Below are positions 27,450-37,359 of a stretch of DNA of 47,170 nt, piece after piece. Origin of the DNA: Thiothrix caldifontis (GTDB lineage: Bacteria; Pseudomonadota; Gammaproteobacteria; Thiotrichales; Thiotrichaceae). The first letter of the stretch is position 1, and every line of letters starts with the position of its first letter. Both the position numbers and the translations under genes were made by a program. The stretch covers positions 1 through 47,170 of the forward strand of contig NZ_FNQP01000024.1 of the NCBI RefSeq assembly GCF_900107695.1. The letters run 5' to 3'. A model generated the notes under the pieces. The model was not told the origin of the DNA and did not search any database. It worked only from the letters and a program-made list of their open reading frames with translations.

Positions 27450-28164
27450 TTCAAATCTGGAACAAGTTTGGGTTTACCTGTCTGCCTCGCCGTTATTTGG
27501 TTTGACCATGACCTTAATTGCCTACGGCATTGCTTACCGGGTGTATGTATGGAGTAAAGCGAATCCCTTGCTGAATCCGGTGGTAACGGCGGTGATTTTA
27601 CTCATTGCCTTGTTAGTACTGACGGATACGCCGTATCAGGATTATTTCGAAGGCGGGCAATTTGTGCATTTTTTACTAGGGCCTGCGACAGTGGCATTGG
27701 CTATTCCGCTGTATCGGCAATTGGGTAAGTTGAAAATGCTGTGGTTGCCGGTGTTAGTGGCTTTGTTGGTTGGGGTGACGGTGGGCGGTGTTAGTGCTGT
27801 GGGGATCGCATGGTTATTAGGGGCAGATACGCCAATTTTACTATCGCTTGCTCCTAAGTCAGTCACTGCGCCTGTGGCTATGGGGATTGCGGAGCGCATC
27901 GGCGGTATTCCGTCACTCACTGCGGTGTTGGTTGTGATGACGGGGGTTATTGGCGCGGTGTTGGGGACGAAATTGTTCGATGTGTTACGTATTCGGGATT
28001 GCAGTGCGCGTGGGATTGCGATGGGCGTAGCGGCACACGGTATTGGTACGGCACGTGCGTTTCAAGTGAGTACGGAAATGGGCGCTTTTGCGGGGTTGGC
28101 AATGGCATTGTCCGCATTGCTGGCGTCAGTCATTTTGCCGTGGTTGTTAGGGTGGATGAGGTAA
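27439..28164 (+). CDS. CidB/LrgB family membrane protein
   Basis: This 241-residue integral membrane protein of the LrgB/YohK family is the partner of the preceding LrgA-like protein. Several hydrophobic segments are visible, as is the family signature LAPKSVTAPVAMGIAERIGG, followed by AAHGIGTARAF. GGAGG at 27424-27428 is its ribosome site. Overlap with the upstream gene indicates coupled synthesis. The pair likely forms one membrane complex; which cargo it carries cannot be told. Confidence 0.92.
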   Translation: MLPDSNLEQVWVYLSASPLFGLTMTLIAYGIAYRVYVWSKANPLLNPVVTAVILLIALLVLTDTPYQDYFEGGQFVHFLLGPATVALAIPLYRQLGKLKMLWLPVLVALLVGVTVGGVSAVGIAWLLGADTPILLSLAPKSVTAPVAMGIAERIGGIPSLTAVLVVMTGVIGAVLGTKLFDVLRIRDCSARGIAMGVAAHGIGTARAFQVSTEMGAFAGLAMALSALLASVILPWLLGWMR

Positions 28165-28171
28165 GGCAGTG

Positions 28172-28510
28172 ATGGTTTTGAATAAAGCCTTGGCGGCGTG
28201 GGGAACACCTGCGTTTCAGGCGGTTTTTAAAGCGGAAGTGCAAGCATTGGGGGCGGAAGCCTTACCCTTGCAAGCCGGATTAGCGCATAGCAGTCAAGTT
28301 GTTGGTGATAAAATAACCATCATGGTATTGGATGCGACAGAAACACCCACACAGCTTCAAGTTCGCACTGGTATTTTTTATGCCGGAGTGATTGTCGGCA
28401 GTTGTTGTGCGGATGACCCCAGCCCTTTGTGTGAGCAGCCCGAATATTGCGAACTGCGCATTGAGATTGAGAAGTCAGGTGCTGGGGCAACAGTTACCCT
28501 AGTGGGTTAG
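28172..28510 (+). CDS. Conserved hypothetical protein, cytoplasmic, 112 residues
   Basis: I recognise this only as a small protein type seen in beta- and gammaproteobacteria, without a known role. It starts with ALAAWGTPAFQAVFKAEVQAL and contains a conserved GxFYAGVIVGSCCADDP segment and a YCELRIEI strand near the end. No membrane segment or signal peptide is present. The paired cysteines of SCCADD could bind metal. The ATG at 28172 follows TAAGG; a GTG lies one codon earlier. It follows the LrgB-like gene by 7 bases, so it is probably in that operon. Its end overlaps the convergent gene by 4 bases. Confidence 0.7.
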   Translation: MVLNKALAAWGTPAFQAVFKAEVQALGAEALPLQAGLAHSSQVVGDKITIMVLDATETPTQLQVRTGIFYAGVIVGSCCADDPSPLCEQPEYCELRIEIEKSGAGATVTLVG

Positions 28511-28917
28511 GGCGTGGTGGCACTGACTTGCGGTGCGGCGTCCATTTTGGTTAATTGGATCGGCAAGGATTGTTCCGCATTGTCATAATAGCCGTTAAGT
28601 TTTGCTGTATTGCCCCCCGCTTCACTGATCATGAGGTAGAAGCGGTGTTGTTGTTGCGCATCCGCTAAGTACAGAAAGGGGGACGTATTAAGTTGCCCGT
28701 TGAGATAGCTTGGGCTGGTTGCCGTGTATGTTTTGCCTTCAAGGGTGAAACTGGCGGCTTGTGGGGTGATTTTCAGGGAGAGATTCGGCGATAGGGTGCT
28801 CCATTCACCGTCATAGGCCGCTGTTTCTTCGGCAAAAGCGGTACTGCTGAGTATTGTGGTTGTCAGTAAATAACTACAAACACGCACGACGGTTTTGAAC
28901 CGTTGTTCCTTTTTCAT
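28507..28917 (-). CDS. Hypothetical secreted protein, 136 residues
   Basis: A signal peptide is clear (VCSYLLTTTILSSTAFA, cleavage before EETAAY). The mature part of about 105 residues looks beta-rich (LSLKITPQAASFTLEGKTYTA, LYLADAQQQHRFYLMI), like a small lipocalin-like or OB-like periplasmic protein, but I cannot name a family. AGGAG lies just upstream of the ATG. It converges on and overlaps the plus-strand gene ending at 28510. Confidence 0.65.
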   Translation of the reverse strand: MKKEQRFKTVVRVCSYLLTTTILSSTAFAEETAAYDGEWSTLSPNLSLKITPQAASFTLEGKTYTATSPSYLNGQLNTSPFLYLADAQQQHRFYLMISEAGGNTAKLNGYYDNAEQSLPIQLTKMDAAPQVSATTP

Positions 28918-28997
28918 GATGTTCTCCTAGCGATTTGGGTATTATTCGTTTAAAACTATTTTAGTTGATTTATACCGATAAAGGGAAACAGGGAACC

Positions 28998-30251
28998 ATG
29001 AATTTGAGCGTAACCACTCGCCAACGTTGGGCTTGGGCATTTTATGATTGGGCTAACTCGGCTTTTATTACCACGGTAATGGTGGCGTTCTTCCCGATTT
29101 TCTTTCGTCAGTATTGGGCGAAGGGGCTACCGTCAGAAGATATTACCTTGCATTTAGGCACGGCGAACGCCATGGCTAGTCTTTCCATTATGTTGCTGGC
29201 GCCATTTCTGGGGACAGTTGCGGATCAGGGGGGGATCAAAAAGCCCATGATGGCAGGGTTCGTTACCTTGGGGGTATGCGCGACGTTGGGGTTGACGCTG
29301 GTAGGTGAAAGCCAGTGGCAATGGGCGATGTTTGCCTTTGTATTAGCCGTGGTGGGATTTTTAGGGGCGAATATTTTTTACGATTCATTGCTCGTGGACG
29401 TGGCTGAGGAAAAGGATTTTAACCGGGTATCTGCACTGGGTTACGGTTTGGGGTATTTGGGCGGAGGGTTGTTGTTTGCTTTATGTGTTTTGCTGACCTT
29501 AAAGCCGGAGTGGTTCGGGTTGGAAGATAAAGTAGCTGCTGTGCGTTGGGCCTTTGGGGTGACGGCATTGTGGTGGGCAGTATTTTCGGTTCCTCTCTGG
29601 TGGTGGGTACGGGAACGTGTGCCTGTGCAAGCTGTGCGTCCGCACTTGTTAACCTTGTTGCGTCAATCGGTGCGACAGTTAGTGGCAACCTTTCGGCATA
29701 TTCGTCAGTTGCGTGTGGTTTGGCTATTTTTGTTGGCGTATTGGTTTTACATCGACGGCGTGGATACCGTGATTCTGATGTCGGTGGATTATGGCAAAGC
29801 GATTGGTTTTGCAGATGATGGTTTGATTACGGCTTTGTTGATTACGCAATTTATCGCGTTTCCTGCGGCCTTAGCCTTTGGTTGGGTGGGCAACAGAATA
29901 GGTGCTAAGCGTGGGATTTTGTTGGGGCTAGCAGGCTATGTGGTGATTACCGTGATGGCATCACAAATGACGAATGCCCATGAGTTTTATTGGCTGGCAG
30001 GCGCAGTGGGCTTGGTACAAGGTGGAGTGCAGGCATTGAGTCGCTCGTTGTATGCGAGTTTGATTCCTGTTGAACAAGCAGCAGAGTTTTTTGGTTTTTA
30101 TAATATGCTGGGGAAATTTGCGGCCATTATAGGGCCATTATTGGTCGCATGGGTCGGCGCTTTGACGAACTCACCCCGTTCAGGCTTACTTGCGGTGTTG
30201 CTGTTGTTTGGTCTGGGGGCTTGGTTATTATGGAAAGTGCCACGTCGTTAA
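28998..30251 (+). CDS. MFS transporter, UMF1/Atg22-like
   Basis: This 417-residue protein with about 12 membrane segments starts with the family hallmark RQRWAWAFYDWANSAF, followed by the conserved loop LAPFLGTVADQGGIKKP. The second half contains QGGVQALSRSLYASLIP and FGFYNMLGKFAAIIGP. These mark the UMF1 group of the major facilitator superfamily, related to fungal Atg22 vacuolar amino-acid exporters. The bacterial substrate is unknown. The ATG at 28998 follows GGGAA; a TTG lies 33 bases upstream. A hairpin follows at 30269-30287. Confidence 0.9.
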   Translation: MNLSVTTRQRWAWAFYDWANSAFITTVMVAFFPIFFRQYWAKGLPSEDITLHLGTANAMASLSIMLLAPFLGTVADQGGIKKPMMAGFVTLGVCATLGLTLVGESQWQWAMFAFVLAVVGFLGANIFYDSLLVDVAEEKDFNRVSALGYGLGYLGGGLLFALCVLLTLKPEWFGLEDKVAAVRWAFGVTALWWAVFSVPLWWWVRERVPVQAVRPHLLTLLRQSVRQLVATFRHIRQLRVVWLFLLAYWFYIDGVDTVILMSVDYGKAIGFADDGLITALLITQFIAFPAALAFGWVGNRIGAKRGILLGLAGYVVITVMASQMTNAHEFYWLAGAVGLVQGGVQALSRSLYASLIPVEQAAEFFGFYNMLGKFAAIIGPLLVAWVGALTNSPRSGLLAVLLLFGLGAWLLWKVPRR

Positions 30252-30268
30252 TCGTAAACAACCAGAAG

Positions 30269-30287
30269 TCGGGGGATTTTCCCCCGA
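30269..30287. terminator. GC-rich hairpin between convergent genes
   Basis: TCGGGGG (30269-30275), loop ATTTT, CCCCCGA (30281-30287). It lies 18 bases after the MFS gene and 39 bases before the end of the minus-strand gene at 30326. No long T tract follows, so it is a likely but not classical terminator. Confidence 0.5.
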
Positions 30288-30325
30288 TAAATCATGGCAG
30301 CAACGCTTGATTCAGCTCAATATTT

Positions 30326-30583
30326 TCAGGCAGATAGCAAGTGCTTCGTTTGATGATTGGCATGAGTCGGTTGTTGCGCAGGGAGTGGTCTGCCAATCAT
30401 GTGGCCTGTTTCATCATAATGGTAAATGAGAGTGCCTTTTTGGACATTGATGGCGTTGGGGCTGAAGCCTTTGAGGCCATCTTCAGGCCAACGTCCCGGT
30501 GCTGAAACGGAAGTAATTTGTTTGCCATTATGGTCATAAATGTAGATCAAGGTGCCTTTTTGCACGGCATATCCGATACTCAT
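30326..30583 (-). CDS. Small protein with an internal duplication, 85 residues
   Basis: Two copies of the motif VQKGTLIYxYDxxGxxI occur at about residues 7-23 and 47-63. They form a tandem pair of short beta-hairpin-like units joined by SAPGRWPEDGLKGFSP. Similar small proteins with a VQRGxxIYxYD pattern occur in other bacteria, sometimes near phage genes; I know no function. The last 20 residues are polar and look disordered. A strong site (AGGAAGAGGAAACAG) precedes the ATG, so it is well translated. It stands alone between the MFS gene and serS. Confidence 0.75.
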   Translation of the reverse strand: MSIGYAVQKGTLIYIYDHNGKQITSVSAPGRWPEDGLKGFSPNAINVQKGTLIYHYDETGHMIGRPLPAQQPTHANHQTKHLLSA

Positions 30584-30751
30584 GTCTGTTTCCTCTTCCT
30601 AGTGGTAATGTTTTTATATTATTTATTGCGCTGCGGCTTAGCTTTGAAAGTTTATCATACCAGTGTGCTCTTTAAGGTGAAAATAGACGAACGTAGGGTT
30701 GCCCCTTGTGTTAGCAGCAATAACCAGTGGTAAGATAGTGCCTTTATGTAA

Positions 30752-32044
<1,293 letters not shown>

Positions 32045-32069
32045 TAAATCAGTGAAATAGTGTGCTAAC

Positions 32070-32110
32070 TTGATTCTGCGCAATGTAAACCGCGCAGGGT
32101 CGGGTATGAT
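32070..32110 (+). promoter_or_regulatory. Possible FNR/ANR-dependent promoter of ccoGHIS
   Basis: TTGATTCTGCGCAA (32070-32083) matches one perfect half and three of five positions of the second half of the FNR box TTGAT-N4-ATCAA. A TATGAT -10 is at 32105-32110. The centre of the box would lie about 40 bases before the expected transcript start, the usual place for FNR-activated promoters. The weak second half limits confidence. Confidence 0.35.
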
Positions 32111-32158
32111 GCAGGCTTTTCACCCCGTCCGGCAAAGCCAACGATTGGATATTGCAAC

Positions 32159-33559
32159 ATGAGTATTGAACAAGCCATCCAGCCTAAAGCCTCTCTTCAA
32201 CCGCGTTCGGTAGAAGGGCGTTTTCGTAACATTAAAACCGGCATTTTGTTGCTGGGCTATGCGGTGTTTTTCTTACTGCCGTGGATCCGCTGGGAACGCG
32301 CGGTAGGCCCGGATCAGGCAATTTTGTTTGATATTCCGGGGCGGCGTTATTACATGTTCGACTTGGTAATGCACGCGCAGGATATTTTTTGGCTCACCGC
32401 CTTGTTATTCCTTGCAGCGGTATTGTTGTTCTTTGTCACCACGTTGTTTGGGCGGGTGTTCTGCGGCTATTTCTGTTTCCAAACCTTGTGGACGGATGCT
32501 TTCCGTTGGATTGAGCGTTGGGTGCAAGGCGATCGTGTAGCACGGTTGCGTTTGGATAAGCAGCCGTGGAATGCGGAAAAGATTCGCAAGGTCGGTCTGA
32601 CCCATGCCTTGTGGCTGTTGTTGGCGATGTGGACAGGGTTGAGTTTTGGCCTGTACTGGGGAGATGCGTTTGAATTGACGGCAGGATTTTTTACGGGTAC
32701 TGCTCCAACAGCTTTATACGGTACGGTCATGATCCTAATGACGACAACTTACTTGACGGCGGGTTGGGCGAAGGAATACGTGTGCTTGCACATGTGCCCT
32801 TACTCACGTTTCCAAAGTGTTATGTTTGACCAAGATACCATGATTGTGTCGTATGATATGAATCGGGGTGAAGGTACTACTGGGCGTGCTAAGCCGGTGA
32901 AAGAGTTGCGTGACCAGGCATTCCGTCAGGAGAAAGGTCACGGCGATTGCGTGGATTGTGGCTTGTGTGTGCAAGTTTGCCCTACAGGTATCGACATTCG
33001 TAACGGTTTGCAAATCGGTTGTATTCACTGTGCGCTGTGTATTGATGCTTGTGATGGCATTATGGATAAGCAGGGTTGGAAGCGAGGCTTGATCCGTTAC
33101 ACCTCTGAACACGGTTTGGAAGGCAAAAAGACTAAAATTCTCAAGTTACGCACAGTGGGTTACGGTTTGGCGACGTTGCTGGCAACGATTTATCTGGTGT
33201 GGAGCATTGCCAGCAGCAAACAACTGGAAGTGACCGCTGTACAGATTCGTAGCCCCTTGTACGTTACACTATCTGATGGGCGTATTCAAAACAGCTACGA
33301 AGTCAAAATCAATAACAAAACCATGGAGGCGGCACGTTATACCTTGGCAATCGAGGGGCTGCCTAATGCTGAAATGGAATTACAGATCAATGATTTGAGC
33401 GTGAAACCGGATTCAACGCTGCGCGTCTTGGCAAAAGTCCGCTATACTATGCAGCCCGGTGAGGCAGGCAAAAATCACGACTTCCAGTTCAGGCTCACGC
33501 CTTTGGAAGGTAAGGTGGTAGAGCCGGTCATCATCCCTTCACACTTTATGACTCCGTAA
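32159..33559 (+). CDS. ccoG: cbb3 oxidase accessory protein CcoG (FixG), ferredoxin-like copper reductase
   Basis: This 466-residue membrane protein is needed for assembly of the high-affinity cbb3 cytochrome oxidase; relatives reduce Cu(II) for insertion into the enzyme. Five membrane segments are seen, with the fifth near residues 335-355. A cytoplasmic part carries two ferredoxin-type 4Fe-4S motifs, CVDCGLCVQVCPTG (about residue 264) and CIHCALCIDACDG (about residue 288). A C-terminal Ig-like FixG domain follows. The conserved FCGYFCFQTLWTD and CLHMCPYSRFQ motifs are present. First gene of ccoGHIS; the gap to ccoH is 6 bases. The oxidase genes themselves are not in the window. Confidence 0.96.
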   Translation: MSIEQAIQPKASLQPRSVEGRFRNIKTGILLLGYAVFFLLPWIRWERAVGPDQAILFDIPGRRYYMFDLVMHAQDIFWLTALLFLAAVLLFFVTTLFGRVFCGYFCFQTLWTDAFRWIERWVQGDRVARLRLDKQPWNAEKIRKVGLTHALWLLLAMWTGLSFGLYWGDAFELTAGFFTGTAPTALYGTVMILMTTTYLTAGWAKEYVCLHMCPYSRFQSVMFDQDTMIVSYDMNRGEGTTGRAKPVKELRDQAFRQEKGHGDCVDCGLCVQVCPTGIDIRNGLQIGCIHCALCIDACDGIMDKQGWKRGLIRYTSEHGLEGKKTKILKLRTVGYGLATLLATIYLVWSIASSKQLEVTAVQIRSPLYVTLSDGRIQNSYEVKINNKTMEAARYTLAIEGLPNAEMELQINDLSVKPDSTLRVLAKVRYTMQPGEAGKNHDFQFRLTPLEGKVVEPVIIPSHFMTP

Positions 33560-33565
33560 GGTTGC

Positions 33566-34387
33566 ATGGAAAATCAAAACATAGCATTCACATTAGGGGT
33601 AGGCGTACTGGCTTCGCTTGCCCTATTTGTGTTGTTTTATAAAGTCTTGAAACGCCCCGGTAAGCTGGCTTCGTTACTGACCTTTTTGGTGGTATTGGCG
33701 GTTTACGTACCATTGGCAGTGTTGTATTGGGCAAGCTTGGATGTGTTCGCCATTCACTTTGCCTTTTTCACCATGGCAGCGGTATTGCCGGGTATTATTG
33801 TTGGTAATCGGCGTGGCTCAGATACCGATGGTGGCAGGTTGCATTGGGGGCCGGGGATCATCATTGGCTTTTTCATGATCCTCGTGATTGTGGATTCGAC
33901 GATTATTACCCTAGCAAATAGCGGTGCGAGTGCTGACTTTATCCGCAAGTTTTTGCCAGAACCACGCAGGAAAAGTGCACAAAACGTCACTTCTGCTTTT
34001 CCTGGTACTGTATCCAACGACTACCAGAAAAAATATGACTTGTATAACAACTACATTGGTCAGTTGAAAACGCAGCAGGAACGCGGTTGGCAGGTTGCTG
34101 ATGGTTGGTTGGAAAAGCCGCAACCGAACAAGGTCAGCATGTTCCGCATCCATGTGACCGATAAGGCAGGGCAAGCGGTTACCAGTGGAAATGTACAAGT
34201 GTCATTTCTACGACCTTCCAATAAAGCGATGGATATAACGTTGGACTTGCCGGAAGCAGCTCCCGGTTTCTATGGTCAACCCATTGCTTTGCCTGCACCG
34301 GGGGCTTGGAATATGGTCATGACCATCAGACGTGGCGATGAAGTCCATGAGGTTAAAGGTGAAACGTGGGTCGGCGACCAACCGTGA
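33566..34387 (+). CDS. ccoH: FixH/CcoH family protein
   Basis: This 273-residue protein has an N-terminal part with three or four membrane segments (SLALFVLFYKVL, LTFLVVLAVYVPLAVLYW, GIIIGFFMILVIVDSTIITLA). The C-terminal FixH domain shows NNYIGQLKTQQERGWQVA, then VSFLRPSNKAMD. Classic FixH is about 150-170 residues with one membrane helix, so the extra N-terminal membrane segments are an extension. It is thought to help mature or stabilise cbb3 oxidase. It sits between ccoG and ccoI with gaps of 6 bases on each side. Confidence 0.88.
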   Translation: MENQNIAFTLGVGVLASLALFVLFYKVLKRPGKLASLLTFLVVLAVYVPLAVLYWASLDVFAIHFAFFTMAAVLPGIIVGNRRGSDTDGGRLHWGPGIIIGFFMILVIVDSTIITLANSGASADFIRKFLPEPRRKSAQNVTSAFPGTVSNDYQKKYDLYNNYIGQLKTQQERGWQVADGWLEKPQPNKVSMFRIHVTDKAGQAVTSGNVQVSFLRPSNKAMDITLDLPEAAPGFYGQPIALPAPGAWNMVMTIRRGDEVHEVKGETWVGDQP

Positions 34388-34393
34388 GTCTGT

Positions 34394-36826
34394 ATGACTG
34401 AAACAGCCTTGCAGGTCGCACCTGGTGATTGTTTCCATTGTGGGCAGCCGATTCCCCCCGGATCGCATTATTTTGTCCGCATTGATAACCAGCCGCACGA
34501 GATGTGCTGCACAGGCTGTCAGGCGGTGGCGACGGCAATTGTCGAAAATAACCTCACTGATTATTACCGTTTTCGTACCGAAATCAGCGATAGACCTGAT
34601 GATTTAGTGCCAGAAGCGCTGCGTCAGTTACAAGTGTACGATGCCCCTGAATTGCAGAAATCCTTTGTGCGTGAGACGGGTACAAATATCCGCGAAGCCT
34701 CGCTAATTCTGGAAGGCATTGTCTGTGCTGCTTGTGTTTGGCTCAATGAGCATCACGTCAAGCAACTCGATGGGGTGCTGGATTTCCGCATCAATTATTC
34801 CACCCACCGCGCTACCTTGAAATGGGATAATGAACGCTTGCATTTGAGCCAAGTGTTGCAAGCTATTTCTGAAATCGGTTATCACGCACACCCCTTTGAT
34901 CCCGGTCGGCTTGAATCCCTGCAAAAAAAGGAAAAATCCGCTGCGTTGCGCCGCATTGCGATTGCGGGTTTGGGCATGATGCAGGTGATGATGATTGCGG
35001 TGGCCATGTATATCGGTGCGGTATCGGATATGGATACTGGAATGCGCGATTTTTTGCGCTGGATTAGTTTGGTGATGACCACACCTGTGGTGTTTTATTC
35101 TGCGAGAGTGTTTTTCAGCTCGGCTTGGCGTGATTTGCGGCGCGGGCGTTTTGGCATGGATGTGCCAGTATCATTGGCAATCGCGATTGCGTTTACTGCC
35201 AGTGTTTGGGCAACATTCACGGGGGGCGGCGAGGTCTATTTTGACTCGGTGACGATGTTCACGTTTTTTCTGCTAACCGGTCGCTATTTGGAAATGGCGG
35301 CACGGCATAAATCCGGTCAGGTGGCGGAGGAATTGGTACGCTTAATGCCTGCCACGGCAACGCGTTTGCGCGATGGCGAACAGGAAGTGATTCCGGTCAG
35401 TCAGCTTGAACTGGGTGATCAGGTGTTGATCAAACCGGGCGAGGTCGTACCAGCGGATGGTGTCGTTACCGATGGTACGAGTAGCACCAATGAATCGTTA
35501 CTGACGGGTGAAAGTTTGCCTTGCCACAAACAATGTGGCGATGCGTTGGTCGGCGGCACGGTGAATATGGAAAGTCCATTGACAATGCGCGTCGATAAAG
35601 TCGGTGACAGCACCGTGCTGGCGGCTATCATCCGTTTACTGGAGCGGGCGCAAGCCGAAAAACCGGAATTGGCACGTTTAGCAGAAAAAGTGGCATCACG
35701 TTTTGTGCCGCTGATTTTAGTGACGGCGGTGGCAGTGTTTGCTTGGTGGTATCAACACCAGCCTTCGGAGGCGTTCTGGATTGCGCTGTCCGTTTTGGTG
35801 ATTACTTGCCCGTGTGCTTTCTCGTTGGCGACTCCAGCAGCATTGACCGCTGCCACGGGTTTGCTCACTTCTAAGGGGGTGTTGACGACCCGTGGTCATG
35901 CTTTGGAAACCTTAGCGCGGATCAATCACATTATTTTTGATAAAACCGGCACGCTTTCCCACGGGCATTTGGAAGTGGTTGAAGTGCAAACCTTGGGTAC
36001 TGATTCTGCATCGGTTTGTCAGCAAATTGCTGCGGGGCTAGAAATGGCTTCGGAACACCCGGTTGCTCACGCGATTGTACGCCTGAGTGATAGCCCCGCC
36101 ACTGTCGTTGATCTGACAGCAGAATCTGGACGAGGCGTGAAAGGCGTGTATGCAGGCAAGCATTACCGCATTGGTACGCACGCATTTGTCGAAGAATTGA
36201 CGGGCTGTGAGTTGCCTGAGAAGGTGTCAGCCGTTGGTGAGCGCTCACAAGTTTTCCTCGGCTCAGCGGATGGCTGGTTAGCGGTGTTTAGCCTTGCGGA
36301 TCAGTTACGCGCTGAAGCGGCACAAATGGTGGCAGAGTTGCAAGCCATGGGGGTCACAGTGACCTTACTCAGTGGTGATTCGCCGAACGTTGTGGCAGCG
36401 GTTGCGCAGCAATTGGGTATTGCTCATGCACACGGTGGTCAATTGCCAGATGCCAAGTTAGCGTATTTGCGTGATTTGCAAGCTCAAGGCGCGGTAGTGG
36501 CAATGGTCGGCGATGGGGTGAATGATGCCCCTGTGTTGGCGGGTGCACCCGTGTCGATTGCGATGGGTAGCGGCTCACAATTGGCGCAAGCCAGTGCGGA
36601 TATGGTGTTATTGTCAGAAAATTTGCGGCAGCTACCGTTTGCGGTGCGTACTGCGCGGCGGATGCAAACCATCATAAAACAGAACTTTTTATGGACGATT
36701 GCCTATAATCTGGTGGCGATTCCCTTGGCGGCGACCGGTATGATCGCGCCATGGATGGCAGCAATTGGCATGTCAGCGAGTTCTTTAGTGGTGGTGCTTA
36801 ATTCATTACGCCTGAAAAATGAGTAA
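34394..36826 (+). CDS. ccoI: Copper-exporting P1B-type ATPase CcoI (FixI)
   Basis: This 810-residue heavy-metal P-type ATPase moves Cu(I) across the membrane for cbb3 oxidase assembly. A Cys-rich N-terminal segment (CFHCGQ, CCTGCQAV) precedes an HMA domain with CAAC near residue 112. Eight membrane segments follow, with the ion-binding ITCPCAFSLATP near residue 470, the phosphorylation site DKTGT near residue 516, the HP motif (SEHPVAHAI), and GDGVNDAP near residue 705. The CPC motif and the N-terminal Cys-rich part fit the FixI subgroup and not CopA. It lies between ccoH and ccoS. Confidence 0.96.
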   Translation: MTETALQVAPGDCFHCGQPIPPGSHYFVRIDNQPHEMCCTGCQAVATAIVENNLTDYYRFRTEISDRPDDLVPEALRQLQVYDAPELQKSFVRETGTNIREASLILEGIVCAACVWLNEHHVKQLDGVLDFRINYSTHRATLKWDNERLHLSQVLQAISEIGYHAHPFDPGRLESLQKKEKSAALRRIAIAGLGMMQVMMIAVAMYIGAVSDMDTGMRDFLRWISLVMTTPVVFYSARVFFSSAWRDLRRGRFGMDVPVSLAIAIAFTASVWATFTGGGEVYFDSVTMFTFFLLTGRYLEMAARHKSGQVAEELVRLMPATATRLRDGEQEVIPVSQLELGDQVLIKPGEVVPADGVVTDGTSSTNESLLTGESLPCHKQCGDALVGGTVNMESPLTMRVDKVGDSTVLAAIIRLLERAQAEKPELARLAEKVASRFVPLILVTAVAVFAWWYQHQPSEAFWIALSVLVITCPCAFSLATPAALTAATGLLTSKGVLTTRGHALETLARINHIIFDKTGTLSHGHLEVVEVQTLGTDSASVCQQIAAGLEMASEHPVAHAIVRLSDSPATVVDLTAESGRGVKGVYAGKHYRIGTHAFVEELTGCELPEKVSAVGERSQVFLGSADGWLAVFSLADQLRAEAAQMVAELQAMGVTVTLLSGDSPNVVAAVAQQLGIAHAHGGQLPDAKLAYLRDLQAQGAVVAMVGDGVNDAPVLAGAPVSIAMGSGSQLAQASADMVLLSENLRQLPFAVRTARRMQTIIKQNFLWTIAYNLVAIPLAATGMIAPWMAAIGMSASSLVVVLNSLRLKNE

Positions 36827-36866
36827 TTTCAGTCTATAATGTCATGTTTGGTTAGGATGCAATACG

Positions 36867-37079
36867 ATGGAAGCTTTATACCTACTGATTCCGATTGCAC
36901 TCGGCGTAATGGTTGTAGTCGTTGTCGCCTTCATTTACACCGTTAAAAGTGGGCAGTATGACGATCTTGAAGGGCCTGCGCATCGTATTTTAATGGATGA
37001 TGATGACCCCCGGATTCCGGGTAATCAGTCTGCTACCCCAGTGAAGGCTGACGATAAGATCAAGGAAAAAAATCCTTAG
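36867..37079 (+). CDS. ccoS: cbb3 oxidase assembly protein CcoS
   Basis: This 70-residue protein has one N-terminal membrane helix ([21 protein letters not shown]) and the short conserved tail [21 protein letters not shown]. This is diagnostic for CcoS, needed to insert heme and copper into CcoN. It is last in ccoGHIS, 40 bases after ccoI. The 280-base gap to the next gene (37080-37359) holds no clear terminator or gene; a 13-codon frame at 37307 with AGGGA upstream is the only possible peptide. Confidence 0.95.
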   Translation: MEALYLLIPIALGVMVVVVVAFIYTVKSGQYDDLEGPAHRILMDDDDPRIPGNQSATPVKADDKIKEKNP

Positions 37080-37359
37080 GGCTTTTGAGTACAAGAAATA
37101 TAGGTGCGCCGCTTGTCGCCACTTATCACCTCTACATCATTTTATTCATAAAGCTGAACATATCATTAACCATAATGCGAAAATTGTTCTATGCTATCTA
37201 TAACAAAATCCTCTGGTAGCAACTGGCAGGTTTTTTCGATAGATTTTTTTAAACAGTGATCAGTAGTAAATATCCGGAAAAGGAAGACCGGACAGGGATA
37301 GTAAGGATGAATTCCCTGAGGGGTTTGCTAGGACTGGTAATAGGAGAATAGGTAATCAT

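Noticed and set aside
37080-37359. Possible leader peptide or riboswitch upstream of the LysR gene
   Set aside because: Only a 13-codon frame at 37307 and some short symmetric bits are seen; nothing matches a known leader, so it is only mentioned under ccoS.
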